Of a stretch of 64,000 bases of DNA, positions 14,382 through 27,021 are shown piece after piece; position 1 is the stretch's first letter; each line of letters starts with the position of its first letter. A model generated the notes under the pieces. It was not told the DNA's origin, did not search any database, and saw only the letters and a program-made list of their open reading frames with translations. The stretch comes from Apostichopus japonicus (taxonomy: Eukaryota; Echinodermata; Holothuroidea; Aspidochirotida; Stichopodidae): contig NC_092573.1 in NCBI RefSeq assembly GCF_037975245.1, positions 5,519,501 to 5,583,500 on the forward strand. Reading direction: 5' to 3'. Both the position numbers and the translations under genes were made by a program.

Positions 14382-17300
14382 CTTAAATAGAAAAAGGAAA
14401 TGGATTTGAAATAAAACCCTTTGCATTTCATTTATATACGTCGTACATTATTCCAGTTTCTAATATCATTTTCATGGACCGTGGGATGTAGATATATTCT
14501 AGAGTGATATGATTAATAGTTGAACTTACTGTGACATGTTGGAGTGTTAGTATCCGACCACGTCCCGTCGTTGCACGTTACTGTCTCGGTGTCATTCAGT
14601 AAATATCCTCTGTCGCAACTGTACGTAGCGGTTTCACCATGAAGATCCTCTCCAGAAACTTTTCCATTCGTTGGACTAGTGAGGAGCGTGCAATCCTCTG
14701 TCGGTTGTAACCACATTATTAAAAAAGAGAAAGGGAAACATCAAAATGCGGGTTTTGGAAAACTCAGATGCACAAGCTCGTACTCCACTAGAAAACGTTT
14801 CGAAAGAGATAGGTGAGGGAAGGAGGGTGTGGGAGAAAGGGGAGGAAGGGGAAGGGGGAGGGAGGGGGAGGGTGGTGGAGGGAAGGGGAGGGGGCATATA
14901 CGATATGGAAATGCAGTGACGACTATTGACCAATTTATTTTGCCCCTCATACCACTGAATCCATCTCTGATGAGCTGACGATATGTATTCCTTCATTTGA
15001 AGAAGGACACGATATGGGTCATTTCGTTTATGCTGCCAATCATAAGAACTCATTCAGCAGGGAGAGGGTATGCCGGGTATAAGTGGTTGAAGATAATCTA
15101 GTGCATGGTTACCTCAAATTTAACCTGATAAACTATCCCAAACTACTTAATCAAATCACCCACTCCATCACAATCACCCGGCAGAATAAGAAGCCCTCAT
15201 CAATACAATAGAAAAATCAGTGTTATCATCGAATTGTTCATTTTACATTATACTTCCACATCACAGTCACAAGGTAAATAAGTGCAGCCTTTTTATACAT
15301 GACATTGAAACGCATCGTGATGAAAGTTTTCTTTCTGTATAATTCTATCAAGAAAAAAAACAATAATAAATTCTTGGTCTTGAGCAAGGTCGCTGCCCTA
15401 TAGTGCCTAGCCTCCTTTATTTTCTTTCAGAAACCTGCAAACACACTCTGACATCATAGCCGGTAATGTACAACTTAACAAGTAATCCAAGGCGAAACTT
15501 GTGCGATAGTATAACGTGGAGTACTTACGGTAACACTGCGATGGTATCACACCAGTTATAGCACCATCCGTGCACTCTAACGAGAATATCGTCATCTGGT
15601 CAAATGAGTAGCCAGGGTTACATTCAACGTCTTTAGTCCCACCATGTGGAATGGTATCGGCGGAAGCCGAATCAGAATTCGTAACCCCGGGTACATTACA
15701 GATAACTGTTCAAAAAGAAATACAATTGGTAATTATTCTTATTCTTAGTATGTTCTTTCACTAGGCTTCGCAACTGCGGCAGGGAAGGTTAAGATACAAA
15801 TAAAGACAGGGGGTGGGACTGTGGTCTGGAGGGGAAGGGGGAGGGGCAAAAAGAGACTACAATATGTCTCTCATGTTTTCATTGAGCTATTTCCTCTATT
15901 CATTTTAAGGACAACATTGCCTGTAGATCTAACTAAAGGTCTAATTTGTAACCTACATATGCCTCAGAATTGCACCATTTCACTCCTGAAATTGTATTAT
16001 TTTCTATAGGAGGACCGCAATGCCCCTCAATGGGAGTCAAGTTCAACGTCCTCAAGGTCACGCCACCTCCTATTTCCAATTTGTTACATCCTGGGTCCTT
16101 TTTTTCCATAATATGTTGAAACGTCTGTCTTGTTGAGCAAATAATATAAAGTGCAAAAATCAAACACAGTTTTAGTATAAAGACATTTGTTTCTGTATCA
16201 GTTCTAGGAATATTTGACGGAGAAACAAATCTATCACCTTTATGTAACATGATAGATTTTAGGTCTTCCAAGCAGACATAGATTATGTGACTCAGTTTTG
16301 AGAGAAATCTTATTTTTCGTATTCATCCGAATGCTAGACTATAGGTTCTCCATATTCGGCGCGCGTGTCAAATCCGAGCACGGGAAAGAGTAAAAATAAT
16401 CGGCCCAAACTCTGGTAGGGAATGTAAACCTTAAGGTTTTAGGCTTTTCAGTATTAACCTATACCGTCCCAATCTGCACAGAATTCGCAAATCTAAACGT
16501 ATAATGAGAATTTAGTTCCGCCTGGCCCTCTGCTCCACATTGCTTAACATGAGTGACTCTAAAAACAAATTGACAAAATTTCTTTGAAAGATAACTCATT
16601 TGTTGGGTTTATTCTTACGGAAACATTCTGGTATCTCACTCCACGCGCCGTTGGTACAAGATATAGTTGAAGAAGATCCAGACGCCAGACTGTAGCCAGA
16701 ATCACAAGTCACCGATGTTGTATCTCCGTCGCCGAAAGGACCCGTTGAACTAAGGGCACCATTATCGATGACCGGGGTGGAACATGTAGCTGACATGATA
16801 GTAAGATAAGTGTCAAATCTCATTAAAAGGATACTTCAGAAGAAAAATCTTTATTTGATCATATCTGGTGAAAGTTACATACAATGACTACACATCATTT
16901 TCGAAGTGTTGATAGTTGACATTTGTTATAGTTTGCTTGAAGTAAACAAGTGTGTGATGTCGCTGTTGCTCGATGGCAGCCAAATAGTGTGTCTGCTTGT
17001 ATCCCTTCGATCTGCAAGGGACTGGGTATAGGGTACTACCGTTTTCCAAAGGCGATTTATCTCAAGGGGGTTCCCAATATGTCAAAGACTTTACTGCCAT
17101 CATATTGAGATACATTCTAACTTTGAAATAACATAAATAAATAATAAAAAGGTGAAAGTATCTTCATGTATGATATTCTTCTTTTAGTAATATCAAATAT
17201 AAAATACCTTTTTCCTACAAAAAAATCTCGTTTCTTTGTTTCATGATGATTCATCTTCGCATACATGATGTCAAAGTTATATCAAAATTGAGAAAGTTTT

Positions 17301-20300
17301 GTTATAATCTATTCGAATAATCCAACCTCAGTGGTTTATACCAATCGGCTGTTTTCTTCACTTTTTAAAGTTTTCACGATTCCTGGGAGAAACTCTGACA
17401 ACGTAAGAAGGGCTCATCGATCCTCTACCATATTATAGATCTGATTGTTTTTTAATGGCACAGATTTTTGTGAGTGACATTAATATATTTATAAAATATA
17501 CAGCTTCCAGTAATAAATTCGTAGCGAATATAGCTTGACAAATGAAATATAGACTTACCAGAACATATTGGCACTGTGGCTGGGTTCCACGCATCTTGGG
17601 AGTCACAAGAGGCGCTCGCGGACCCAATAAGGGTGTACCCAGGGTCACAACCATACGTCACCGTTTCTCTAGTGGTGTAGGACGTTTTGTCTGGGGTCAA
17701 AGTGACGGCATCACCAATTACGGGCGGTGTGCATGACCACACTTATTTGATAAAAAAAGAGAAAAAGATACAACGTTATGTATAAATTCGATATAAATAG
17801 GACATAAGTTTAAAAAAAAAATGACATTTCGCTTTGTACTTCTCAATCAAATTTTCCTACATGAAATTTAAGTAACCAGATTGCTGAATTATTGTACATA
17901 GCTAAGACTCTATGATGCTTTACAAGTGTATCATCGCTAATTGGTGTAGTAAAAAGTCAATGAAGATTGTGTTGCTCATTTGATACCGACATGACAACAC
18001 GGACATAGATCTTGTAAAAAATGAAACCTCCGTCAAAGATGTCTGAGAAAGAAAGTTTAAATATTCGGAATTTAATGGGGCGGTATACTTAACTGTACCT
18101 AATATAACTTGTAGGTCTATACCATGCATGTAGTCGTGTATTTAAAATTTAAAACAGCATGTAGATGCCTTAACACTTACCGTCACATGTTGCCTTGGGT
18201 AAAACCCACGAACCTCCGCTACATTGGTTAGATGTCGGTCCTCCGATATTTCCAGCACAGGCTAACGTTACAGATGTACCGCCCGCGTGGCAGGGCTGGT
18301 CAGGTGTTATAGCTAGATCTGGATCGAACTCACTGGAAGCGCAGTCTGTTCAACAAGAGTATTCAATTCTAATCATACATTTAATTCCCCAGTTTATCTT
18401 TTAAATTACCACTTAACCAGATTGTCCCACCTGTCTATTAAAATTCACTCGTGATTCTTGTGTCAGTAAAGAAATCCAGGCCAAGATTATCTCAGAAATC
18501 TAAAAAATTTTACTTCAAATTCAGCACAAGCTCTACAGTAGATCATCAATTTGGTTTAATAAAAAATAGGATTGCATTATGCATTATTACATTAAAGACA
18601 GACAGACATACAGACAGACAGACAGACAGACAGACAGGTTGTACCAACAGTAATAGTCTGATGATTCACAGAATCCACCTGAAGGAATATTTTACTGTCA
18701 CAGGTGCCTGTATGTTTTTGGATTGAGGCATAGTGGGGCAAGGAACCGATATTCACCCCAAACTTGGCATCAAATATATGAATCGAGGTTCAAGAGAAGG
18801 TGAAAAATGAGGGCAACAAATTCGTTGCGATTATGACAAGCATCGAAATAAGTTCATTTTTCTAAGTGGAGAGGAAAGGGAGGGGGTCGTTCATGGGATT
18901 GTGGAAGGTGGAGTGTGGTTGGGAGAAATTTAGGGCTATGGGGGCGAATGTTCTTGTATCAAGTTCTTATTAAATGAATTTACAACATCACCTTCAACTA
19001 AATCTCTAACTAGCATTTTGGACACGCACACAGTTAATATTCAAGCACCTGTTTCATTTGGGTGTTTTGTGATAGGTGGAGGATTGTCAACGTTTGCAAG
19101 ATCGGTCGGGTGTGGGAAAAGTTGGGGAAAATAAGAAAGTTGGGATCTTGCCAGGTCTCCGGTAATGCCATTAGTTGTATGTTATACTAAACGATCTATT
19201 TTAGTTTTGTGGAAACGTCAGTATTGGATGGAAGCAAAGTATTATATCATTAACCATAATTTCTTCTTTTTTTCAAAACGCATATAGGGTGGGGTAGATA
19301 GGTGGGGGGAGGGGTGAAAAATGAAAATAAATCATCAAAACGTAATATGATAGCCTAAAGTCTAAGAGAAGGTATACGTACCCGTGGGTGCACATGTTTG
19401 ACACATGACGAAATCTACAAGAAAAAAAAAATGGTGTATTTAGTTTGATTCGAAAATTTACAATATTAAGCCAATATGCAGTCAAGATGGATAGAAATAT
19501 ATATATTTTTCTTAATATAGATAAGTAAATTGCCACCGACTTGATCAATTCGGCAAGTTTCATGCCTTTTGATAAAGTTACTGTTGTGGAATGCGCAAGG
19601 TGTCTCCGTCCGAGTTTGGAGGTGTGGGGGGGGGGGGTTCTTTATATGCAATCGGGGACCACTTATACCACTCTATTCGTTAAAACCTAATCGTACATCT
19701 AGTTTATTGTCTGCGTCTGCCTCAAAATGCACCACAGAGCTACCGGCTGCTAAACAGTTATGTTTTCCCTCGACACCCTCCTCTACGAGGGATTCTCCTT
19801 CAATGACCTCAGAGCTACACCGACTCCGTAATCAAATCCTGAATATGCCTCTGTCCCATACATAAATGTTCCTCCTCACTCGCTCACAATTTCCCTACCC
19901 CACCTTTTGATATTATGTACGCGTCACTGAAGTGTAATTGTTTTCAGCAATTTTCCGTTCTCTTTGTTTTTGTATATTTTTTGTATATTTACTTTTGACC
20001 TGCGAACAATTCTGAAGAGTTCTATCATTACTCTCTACAACACCTCTCTGCGTATTGAGCCTACTCTGTGCTACTCATATAGATACTATGTATGTAAACA
20101 GCTATAATCCAAATGATCCAAATATGTATTATATCCAATGAAGAATAAAATAAAATAAATCAAGAAGAAATGAAGAATAAAAGGAGAAGTTGATAATGGA
20201 GATTTTTCAAGTTTTGGAAACATAATCTATGAACGATCTAGTGAATTATAAATGTGAAATATTTGTTGGAGATTAGAAGTTTCTTTTCTCTAAAATAACA

Positions 20301-21541
20301 TTTTTCAAAAGATCATATAATATTATAGCAATTTAATTTAATATATTTAATTAATTTCTGTAGTCAAACGTTAAAACTTTTGATATTCACTGTAATTTCA
20401 CTACTTTCGCTAATTTCAAAGTTTCCTTGAATAGCCTTATACAGTGCGGTAACGCACGCACGCACGCAAGCACGCACGCACGCGCGCAAGCACGCAAACT
20501 CGTTTACACGGCTCATGTAAACTTGCCAAAAATGTAGTTAAAATGATGGAAACGATATCACCACTTTGCATTAAACCCACGATACAATTACTAAGAATTC
20601 TCAAGTGTGAAATTCTTGTCACCAGTTCACGAACAATAGAGAACAATAGTTATCGGTTGTTTAGACAAAGGGTTAGAATAAGGGAACTAACCTAAACTGT
20701 CACACGATACAAATCACGTTTGCGGGTGTGTGCATTTTTTTATATTTGGAGGGAAGGGTAACACGAACTGAGAGATTCTTGCGAACGAAGTATGAATCAA
20801 ATTGAAAAGTCAATTTAAATTTAAATTGACATGAATTAATCGATGATAATAGGTATGTATTTACAAGTCAAGTTTATTATGAACTAGCTGAACTTTGACA
20901 GAAGAGCAAACACAAAGAGTAAAACGAAAGTCGTTTCTGGAATATAACACTTTAACTGTAGTAATTATTTCAACTCTTTCAAGAAGACATTTCGCAAAAA
21001 AAAGTTGGTATCGAAATAATTTCTACTAATCTTTTAGAGTCAGTGATAAATAGGCTATGTTAACATTACAACATTTGTCATTTGGATCAAACTTCCTTAT
21101 GAAAGAGAAAGAATGGTTTTATTTGTAAAGGTTGGTTTTTGTCAAGCCTTTACGTTTTTAATGTTCATTTCCATACCTGGGTTTTCAGACAATTTTATCT
21201 AGTGTGACGTCAGAGAAACTGACATGCAAAACTAGAATTGATAAAATGTACAATTGAGAACAAAAGGAAAAAACAGAAAGAAAGAAAGTTATGAATACGT
21301 GTCAATTCGGATAAAATAGGCTAGTTTCACATATGGATATGTGAAAATGAATTTTCATTCGAAATATATGAAAAAGGAAAAATTCCAAATCCCCTCTTAT
21401 TGACGATATCGAAAAGACATTGACTGTTAATAGTACAAACAAAAAATGAAACGACAAAATTATATCATAACGATATTTCGACTTACCATATTTCGAGATG
21501 AAAGCAAAAACGAATATCCATACATTGAAAAGACGAGACAT
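11116..21541 (-). CDS. Gene B: signal peptide, five CCP, ZP domain, transmembrane protein
   Basis: Complete model, 12 exons: 21541-21487, 19414-19382, 18345-18181, 17741-17559, 16789-16619, 15705-15529, 14697-14530, 14381-14191, 13437-13055, 12330-12216, 11628-11466, 11270-11116. Total 1959 nt, 652 residues, every junction open with GT/AG. Order: signal peptide 1-18 (MSRLFNVWIFVFAFISKY); micro-exon segment 19-29 with two Cys; CCP1 30-84; CCP2 85-145; CCP3 146-202; CCP4 203-261 (no Trp); CCP5 262-317; ZP domain about 318-570 with ZP-N Cys (LFCNTD, GNCSG, NDCGT) and ZP-C Cys (FHCDLRICPL); RRRR at 572-575, a furin-type consensus cleavage site; one hydrophobic helix about 613-635; 17-residue tail. 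Family knowledge: ZP domains polymerise into extracellular matrices after cleavage at such a site. Ligand and tissue are unknown; an egg-coat or surface-recognition role is inference. Confidence 0.88.
13538..13548. repeat. Homopolymer G run
   Basis: A G run of about ten bases in the intron between the first two ZP exons of gene B. It is one of several long plus-strand G runs in the window. Confidence 0.8.
18599..18638. repeat. (CAGA)n microsatellite
   Basis: Near-perfect tetranucleotide repeat in the intron of gene B between the micro-exon and CCP1. Confidence 0.9.
19415..21486. other. Intron 1 of gene B, no further gene supported
   Basis: This 2.07-kb intron separates the signal exon from the micro-exon. 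It contains a G run near 19626-19637, a stretch ending in 'aataaaataaaataaat' near 20143-20160 that could be the tail of a retroposed sequence, and an (ACGC)n-like repeat near 20451-20497. No open frame has a recognisable product. Confidence 0.5.
20451..20497. repeat. (ACGC)n-like microsatellite
   Basis: Imperfect acgc/aagc tetranucleotide repeat within the first intron of gene B. Confidence 0.85.
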
Positions 21542-21625
21542 GTTGGGTGCGAGTAGTGGCTTACTTCTTCTTAATTACTGCAAGAGAAAATTTAAGACTA
21601 AATGAGTTCTAAAATTGCTCTTGAG

Positions 21626-21634
21626 CTATTTATA
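21626..21634 (-). promoter_or_regulatory. Possible TATA box of gene B
   Basis: The minus strand reads TATAAATAG 85-93 nt upstream of the gene B start codon at 21541. A transcription start about 30 nt downstream (near 21600) would give a 5' UTR of about 60 nt. It matches the TATAWAWR consensus but has no independent support. Confidence 0.4.
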
Positions 21635-23111
21635 TTGTTTTCAGACCCCGATCACGGGTCAAAGCAAATATATATGAGCGGAAAGAGAAAGGGTACAAAG
21701 TTATGTTGATTTAGTGGGTTTGCAAAGTTACACCTAATTTAATATTCCTGATATGCCATCTACCTCAAACAAAATCGACACTTTAGTTTGGTAAATCAAT
21801 ATGTGATTGCCATAACTAAAGAATGATTCGGACTAAAGCACTCCTCCCATTTATATGAAAAGCATATCTCATCCACCGATACACTGTTATCTTTACGAGT
21901 TGATTTGGTAGGCGACACCTTGGATGACGGTTCGGAATATATGGTAGCTGCTTTCCAAGGTACCACCCACACTCACCCAGTACAACTTAGTTCGTTGACA
22001 GTCTCTAAACGTTATATCAATGCCTGAGAGATTAGACAAAGTTCGTTTAATTAAAGGGGTACAAATCCCGACTGAACAGATTACAACATGTGTTTTAACA
22101 TTCATATTTCGGTAAGATTCTTGTAACAATAAACTGTTCGTGATATAAATATCTGTTAATATGGTATAACAATAATGAAAAAGATATATTTAGTTAACAA
22201 TTGGTAGTCACCAAGTAACTCTTTAACTTGTTATTTATTCGTCCAGATCAAAGTGTAACTTAATCGGGTTCGCCTACTATGAAGCAATGGACGCTGGCCC
22301 GTAGACACGGGGGCATTTATGGGACAATGCCCCTCCCCAAATTTCGATTATGCTCCCCACTTGTTTTCCAAATTGATGGTTCCAGTAATGGACCCCTGTG
22401 GTGTAACCATGCAAATGCCCCCTCAAACAAAAATTTTGTCCCTCCAAACAGACACTGTCCCTCAGAATGTGACAAGCTGGCTACGGGCCCGAATGGGCGT
22501 ATATATCAAGGCAATTAGAAAAATGTTCCCACAGTTATGCCCTCATTAAATCAACTATTAGTTATCGTCATATTTAACCAGCTTAAGGAACCTGTATTTT
22601 GCTTTTGCAGAGACAACAATGGTTGCCATTAAATACGTGTCATGATTGAGTCATTAGCAAACGATAGCACGTAATCACGCGGTAGACTTGGACACACACA
22701 GTACAACCTACTATATTAGTTAAAGAAAAATGACATCGGACACCTGCTACGTCACTTCCGACAGAGGTTCATCGGGCTCAGAAAAATGTCGATACAGAGT
22801 GCGTGCATGTATATTGACACAACGACTTATTCTTAATTTAGAAATGAAATTGAGGGCCGTGCTCTTCCAAAAGTAAACAGTGTACAGTGTTTATTATACA
22901 TTTTATATATATTTTATAACTGACGTTAAGATTGATGATGGGCTAAATAAATATATAACCGTCTTTTACCGTAACGTAAAAAATGTGGCATTTTTTACAA
23001 AGTTCAAGTTCAAAGTTAAGTTTTTGCGAGATCCCATTTGCTACGTAGCGTACTTACTGCAGTGAACAAGAAACTTTTCTCTATTGAAAATTTCCGAAAT
23101 TGATAATTGTA

Positions 23112-23129
23112 TACACACACACACACACG

Positions 23130-23201
<72 letters not shown>
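23112..23201. repeat. (CA)n(TA)n compound microsatellite
   Basis: An alternating CA run passing into a TA run. Open frames that cross it are not coding. Confidence 0.9.
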
Positions 23202-23206
<5 letters not shown>

Positions 23207-24438
23207 TAGTAGATAGTTTAGTTGTAACCGCTGCATACAAAACTGTACACAGAGGTGTGTAATAAACGTTGTACTGTTTGTGCATTGGAATGGACGATAT
23301 CATTGTGAATTATCAGTTATAACTTTGCTTCCATTGTTGAAGTTTTCCGTTGTATTTTGCAATTTTCGAGATTCAGTGCCAAATAAAAACTTCAGGTTTT
23401 GATGTAGTAAATGTTGAGGAAATGACCAGGCGCCGTTTACGAAAATTAACTGTGGCCTGGCTCGATGATTTAGAGGTAAACCATGCAGACGAAAATTCTT
23501 GGGGACCAGGGCAAAAAAATCGCCCGGCGCCTACTTAATGTACGACTTGTAGGTGTACCACATTGAATGTAAGAAGCCTGTTGTCTTTGGCAGGGATCAA
23601 TCTGTATGCTGATTACAAGATAAGTTTCTATCTCGGTCATCAGCTGTCGCTGTGAACATTGTTTGTCATATCTCAATGCGTTTTGTTGTACTATACTTAT
23701 ATTGTAGCATGTTGTTCATCCTGGCTATACCCTATACCGCCTAGTGTGTCACACACAAGACTATTCATGTAGCATCATCGATACCACACTGCAGTTTTGC
23801 TGTCTGGTTGCACCCAGATTTATTCGTATCTGATTTGTTTTATCGAAGGAAAAACAGACAAGTATGACGATATCGTTGTAATAAATTAATATCCATAGAC
23901 ATCTAAGTTCCCAAATTTAAGATAATTGTGTGACACAGTTAACAATGGAAACTGTTAAATTATTTCCATTAAGTAACATAAAAAACCGTCTTGCGTAAAG
24001 CTGGTATAGTTGATAATTAATGCAACTAAGGTACCAAAAGGAGCCACATCAATCATCAACTTCAAATTGACATAAGGTAATATCTTGATAAGAACTGCTA
24101 TCTCATTCTTTGAAGAAGAAAAAACTGTTAGTAATATGTGACTTGCGACATGATTTGATCGTGTTTTTATTTTGTTGAAACTTTGTTAATCTTATTAAGA
24201 GAAACAACTAGAATTCGTGTGATTCAGTCTACGCTCTGTTTTTTTAGGGGGGGGGGGGGTAATTATCGTACATTTGGTCATCCACATGGGCGGGGGGAGG
24301 GGAGGGGTGTGGTGGTAGGGGGTAGTTTGATATCTGAAGGGATTACACATTCGTTGAGCATTAGAATGTTATACTAAAAGAAGCTCTTTCGAAAGAAAGA
24401 GTGTATAAATCATGAGAAGACATGTAAGTAAACATTTA

Positions 24439-24494
24439 CTTTATATAGATGGAGGTATTTAATGTATACATTAAATTCCTCCATCTATATAAAG
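24439..24494. repeat. Near-perfect 56-bp palindrome
   Basis: Arms of 28 bp centred on gtatac (24464-24469) with one mismatched pair. The left arm begins ctttatatagatggagg and the right arm ends cctccatctatataaag, with no spacer. It could extrude a cruciform, form an RNA hairpin, or be the remnant of a small element. Confidence 0.85.
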
Positions 24495-24939
24495 ATTCGA
24501 TTCGTCTTCTTTATTTGTTGAAATCTTTCTTTGGTTCTAATTTGTCATATCACACAAATATTTCCACTTCGATTCCAATTTGAACGTTGCATTTGATGAA
24601 TGAACAGTATTTTAAAAGGTTAAATACAATAATTAAATAAATATGAATTAATAAAGGATTTATATAGCGTCCCCATTTACTATGCAGAGCGGTCAAATTG
24701 CTACAAAATACAATCAAAATACCGACACACACACACATATATACAAAAGCAATCGAAGAAATAGGCAATGCCATCAAAACAAATTAGTTCCAAAACAAGC
24801 TTTCAGTTTCCCTATTAAACGTATGATACTTGGAGCCACCCTGTAGTTTATTCCGGCGCAACAATGAAAGATCTCCCCCCCCCCTCCATCAACCGATTTG
24901 CTTTTTCTCCTTTCAAGGAGAGACGGATTAGATGATATA

Positions 24940-25350
24940 ATTTTACGAGTAGGATTAATAAATGACAGGAGGTCAGCAATGTAAAGTATAATAATACAAT
25001 TATGGTTTAGAGATTTATAGACAAGCAGCGTTAAGTTTAATAATGATTCTGGATGTAACAGGGAGCCAGTGAAGATCCTCTAACAACTATACAAGGTAAT
25101 ATGATAAGAACTTATAGCTAAAGTAGAAATGCTGGTTGCCGTGTTCTGTATTTTCTCACGTGGTGTTATAGTCTTCAATAGAAGACCATATACATCAAGG
25201 TAATTCCATAAGTTATTGTTAGAGGAAAGAATACATCACAAGACCAATATGGCGCATCAGACGGTAGCCTAAATTTCTTGTTTACAGTATGCAGAGAAGT
25301 CGGCCTTATCAAACGATTTTGAGCTTCCTTAGGTTAATGACGTCGTAATA
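24940..25350. mobile_element. Possible dispersed-repeat remnant
   Basis: Includes 'gggagccagtgaagatcct', 'caaggtaatatgataagaac' and 'gttgccgtgttctgtatttt'. This arrangement recalls a repeat widespread in marine animal genomes. The assignment rests on recall of its general appearance and was not checked by search. Confidence 0.3.
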
Positions 25351-27021
25351 AAACGATCCGATTTGTTTCCCTTTGGGAAACCAAAACTCAAGTGCGTAAG
25401 AGAAATATTGTAATGAATATACATTTGTTCATTCCGTGGTCGGATAACTGCATTCCCAACGGGATATTTCGTTGCAGATGTCATAAACAAACTGTGTTAT
25501 TTTGTTCAGTAAGTTGCTATGTCAAAAGAAATAGATGGTCGAGAAAAATAAAGTTCTTGATAAAGAAAGACAATGTGGAACACATGTATTGGTTAAATGT
25601 TGTCTATTTGCAATAAATTGTTCCAAAATGACATCAAAATAAACAATAATAGTAAAAACCGAGTAAAATACATTAAAGAGTGGAAATATGATTTCAGTTT
25701 TATTTGCGAAAGAATTGTAAGTGTTACACGGTCAGAAAGATTCATTTCATTTTAAAGACACATTCACCTAGTATAGAGAAATCAACTTGATTCACTTTCA
25801 ACCTTTCAACCTTTCAACCTTTCAAGCCCCATTCCTCTTACATCTCTAACGTTGTCGGCGTCCCAAGCGAGACTCTCTTGGGCGGGGAATCGCTATTACA
25901 CATTATGTGATTGATGTTTGGTGAGGGATCTGCTATATAATTTATACACGTGATCTTTGGAGAGAATGTTATACACTCATGATACATTTCTGCAAGACTC
26001 GCAGCTTCTCGGATTTGTTCTATCATAGTTTACTTTAATTAACGAAGAAAACAAAGAAAGAAAGAAAATGAGAAAGAATAGATTACACTGAGGATGAAGG
26101 AAGAACATTTTAATACCCTTAATTCAGTTGCTTTAAAGATCATAAGATGAAATGTTCACACTACGAAAACCACACCGTGACGTCATAAATGAGTACAAAT
26201 ATGCTTAAAATGAGCTGAATCACTTTGAAATTGATGGAAATGAACGTGTGCGTGACCTACTTTAGAATAGGTGTCAAGAACATATAATTAATCTTTAACG
26301 TTCTTATTTCTTAAAAGAAGAAAGTTTTTCGCTTGCCTTTGTATATTTGTTCTTTCTGATTTTTTTCTTAACAATTTTGCTAAATTTTGCGATACAGGGC
26401 GTTTCAATCTGTTGTTCTTTTAATACATGTTAATAATAACTTTCTGGTGACATGACATGTTTATACCAAGCTTGTCTAAACTCATGAAGGCCCCCCCCAA
26501 CAAAAAATATAAAAAACAAAACAAAGGAAGGAAGAATTGAATTAATTGCTGGTATAGATGTTCAGCCTTGAGTCAATTTGATAATTAACATGAAGAAATC
26601 GTTTTTTCTTACAAAAGAAAAACAACAATACGATATCAAATTTTTACAGCAAATGGATTGACTTAAATGTAACAGAGAGGGATAGATAGATAGGAGGACA
26701 AAAAATATGTCCATTAACTTGACAGAAACGCTAAGTATATAAACTAACAAATGAAACAATTCCTATATAGGACAATAAAACAGAAGAGGTATTTTCAAGC
26801 AAAGCCATAATGTGGATATAATCTTCCTCAAAACTATCTAATAAGCTACTTCACAAGTACAGATATTATCGGGTTTTTGTTGTTGATATTTTAGTCAAAT
26901 CTCAGTGAGTATTAAAAGTATTTTTAGACCATATACAGACTCTAGTGAGTGTGGTTGTTGATGTTACCACGAGGTGCTGTTTGACCATTAACTCAATAGA
27001 CGCGAATGGATGCAAATGACT

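Larger units (their letters stand above)
21640..27021. other. Intergenic region between genes B and C
   Basis: About 5.4 kb without a supportable gene. It contains a (CA)n(TA)n microsatellite (23112-23201), G runs near 24247-24258, a 56-bp palindrome (24439-24494), a possible dispersed-repeat remnant near 24940-25350 and a short caacctttcaa repeat near 25798-25826. Short open frames lack splice context and family features. Confidence 0.5.

Noticed and set aside
19569-20160. Possible retroelement starting with an endonuclease-like 'LLLWNAQG'
   Set aside because: A single short resemblance and an AT-rich tail are not enough; no second motif follows.
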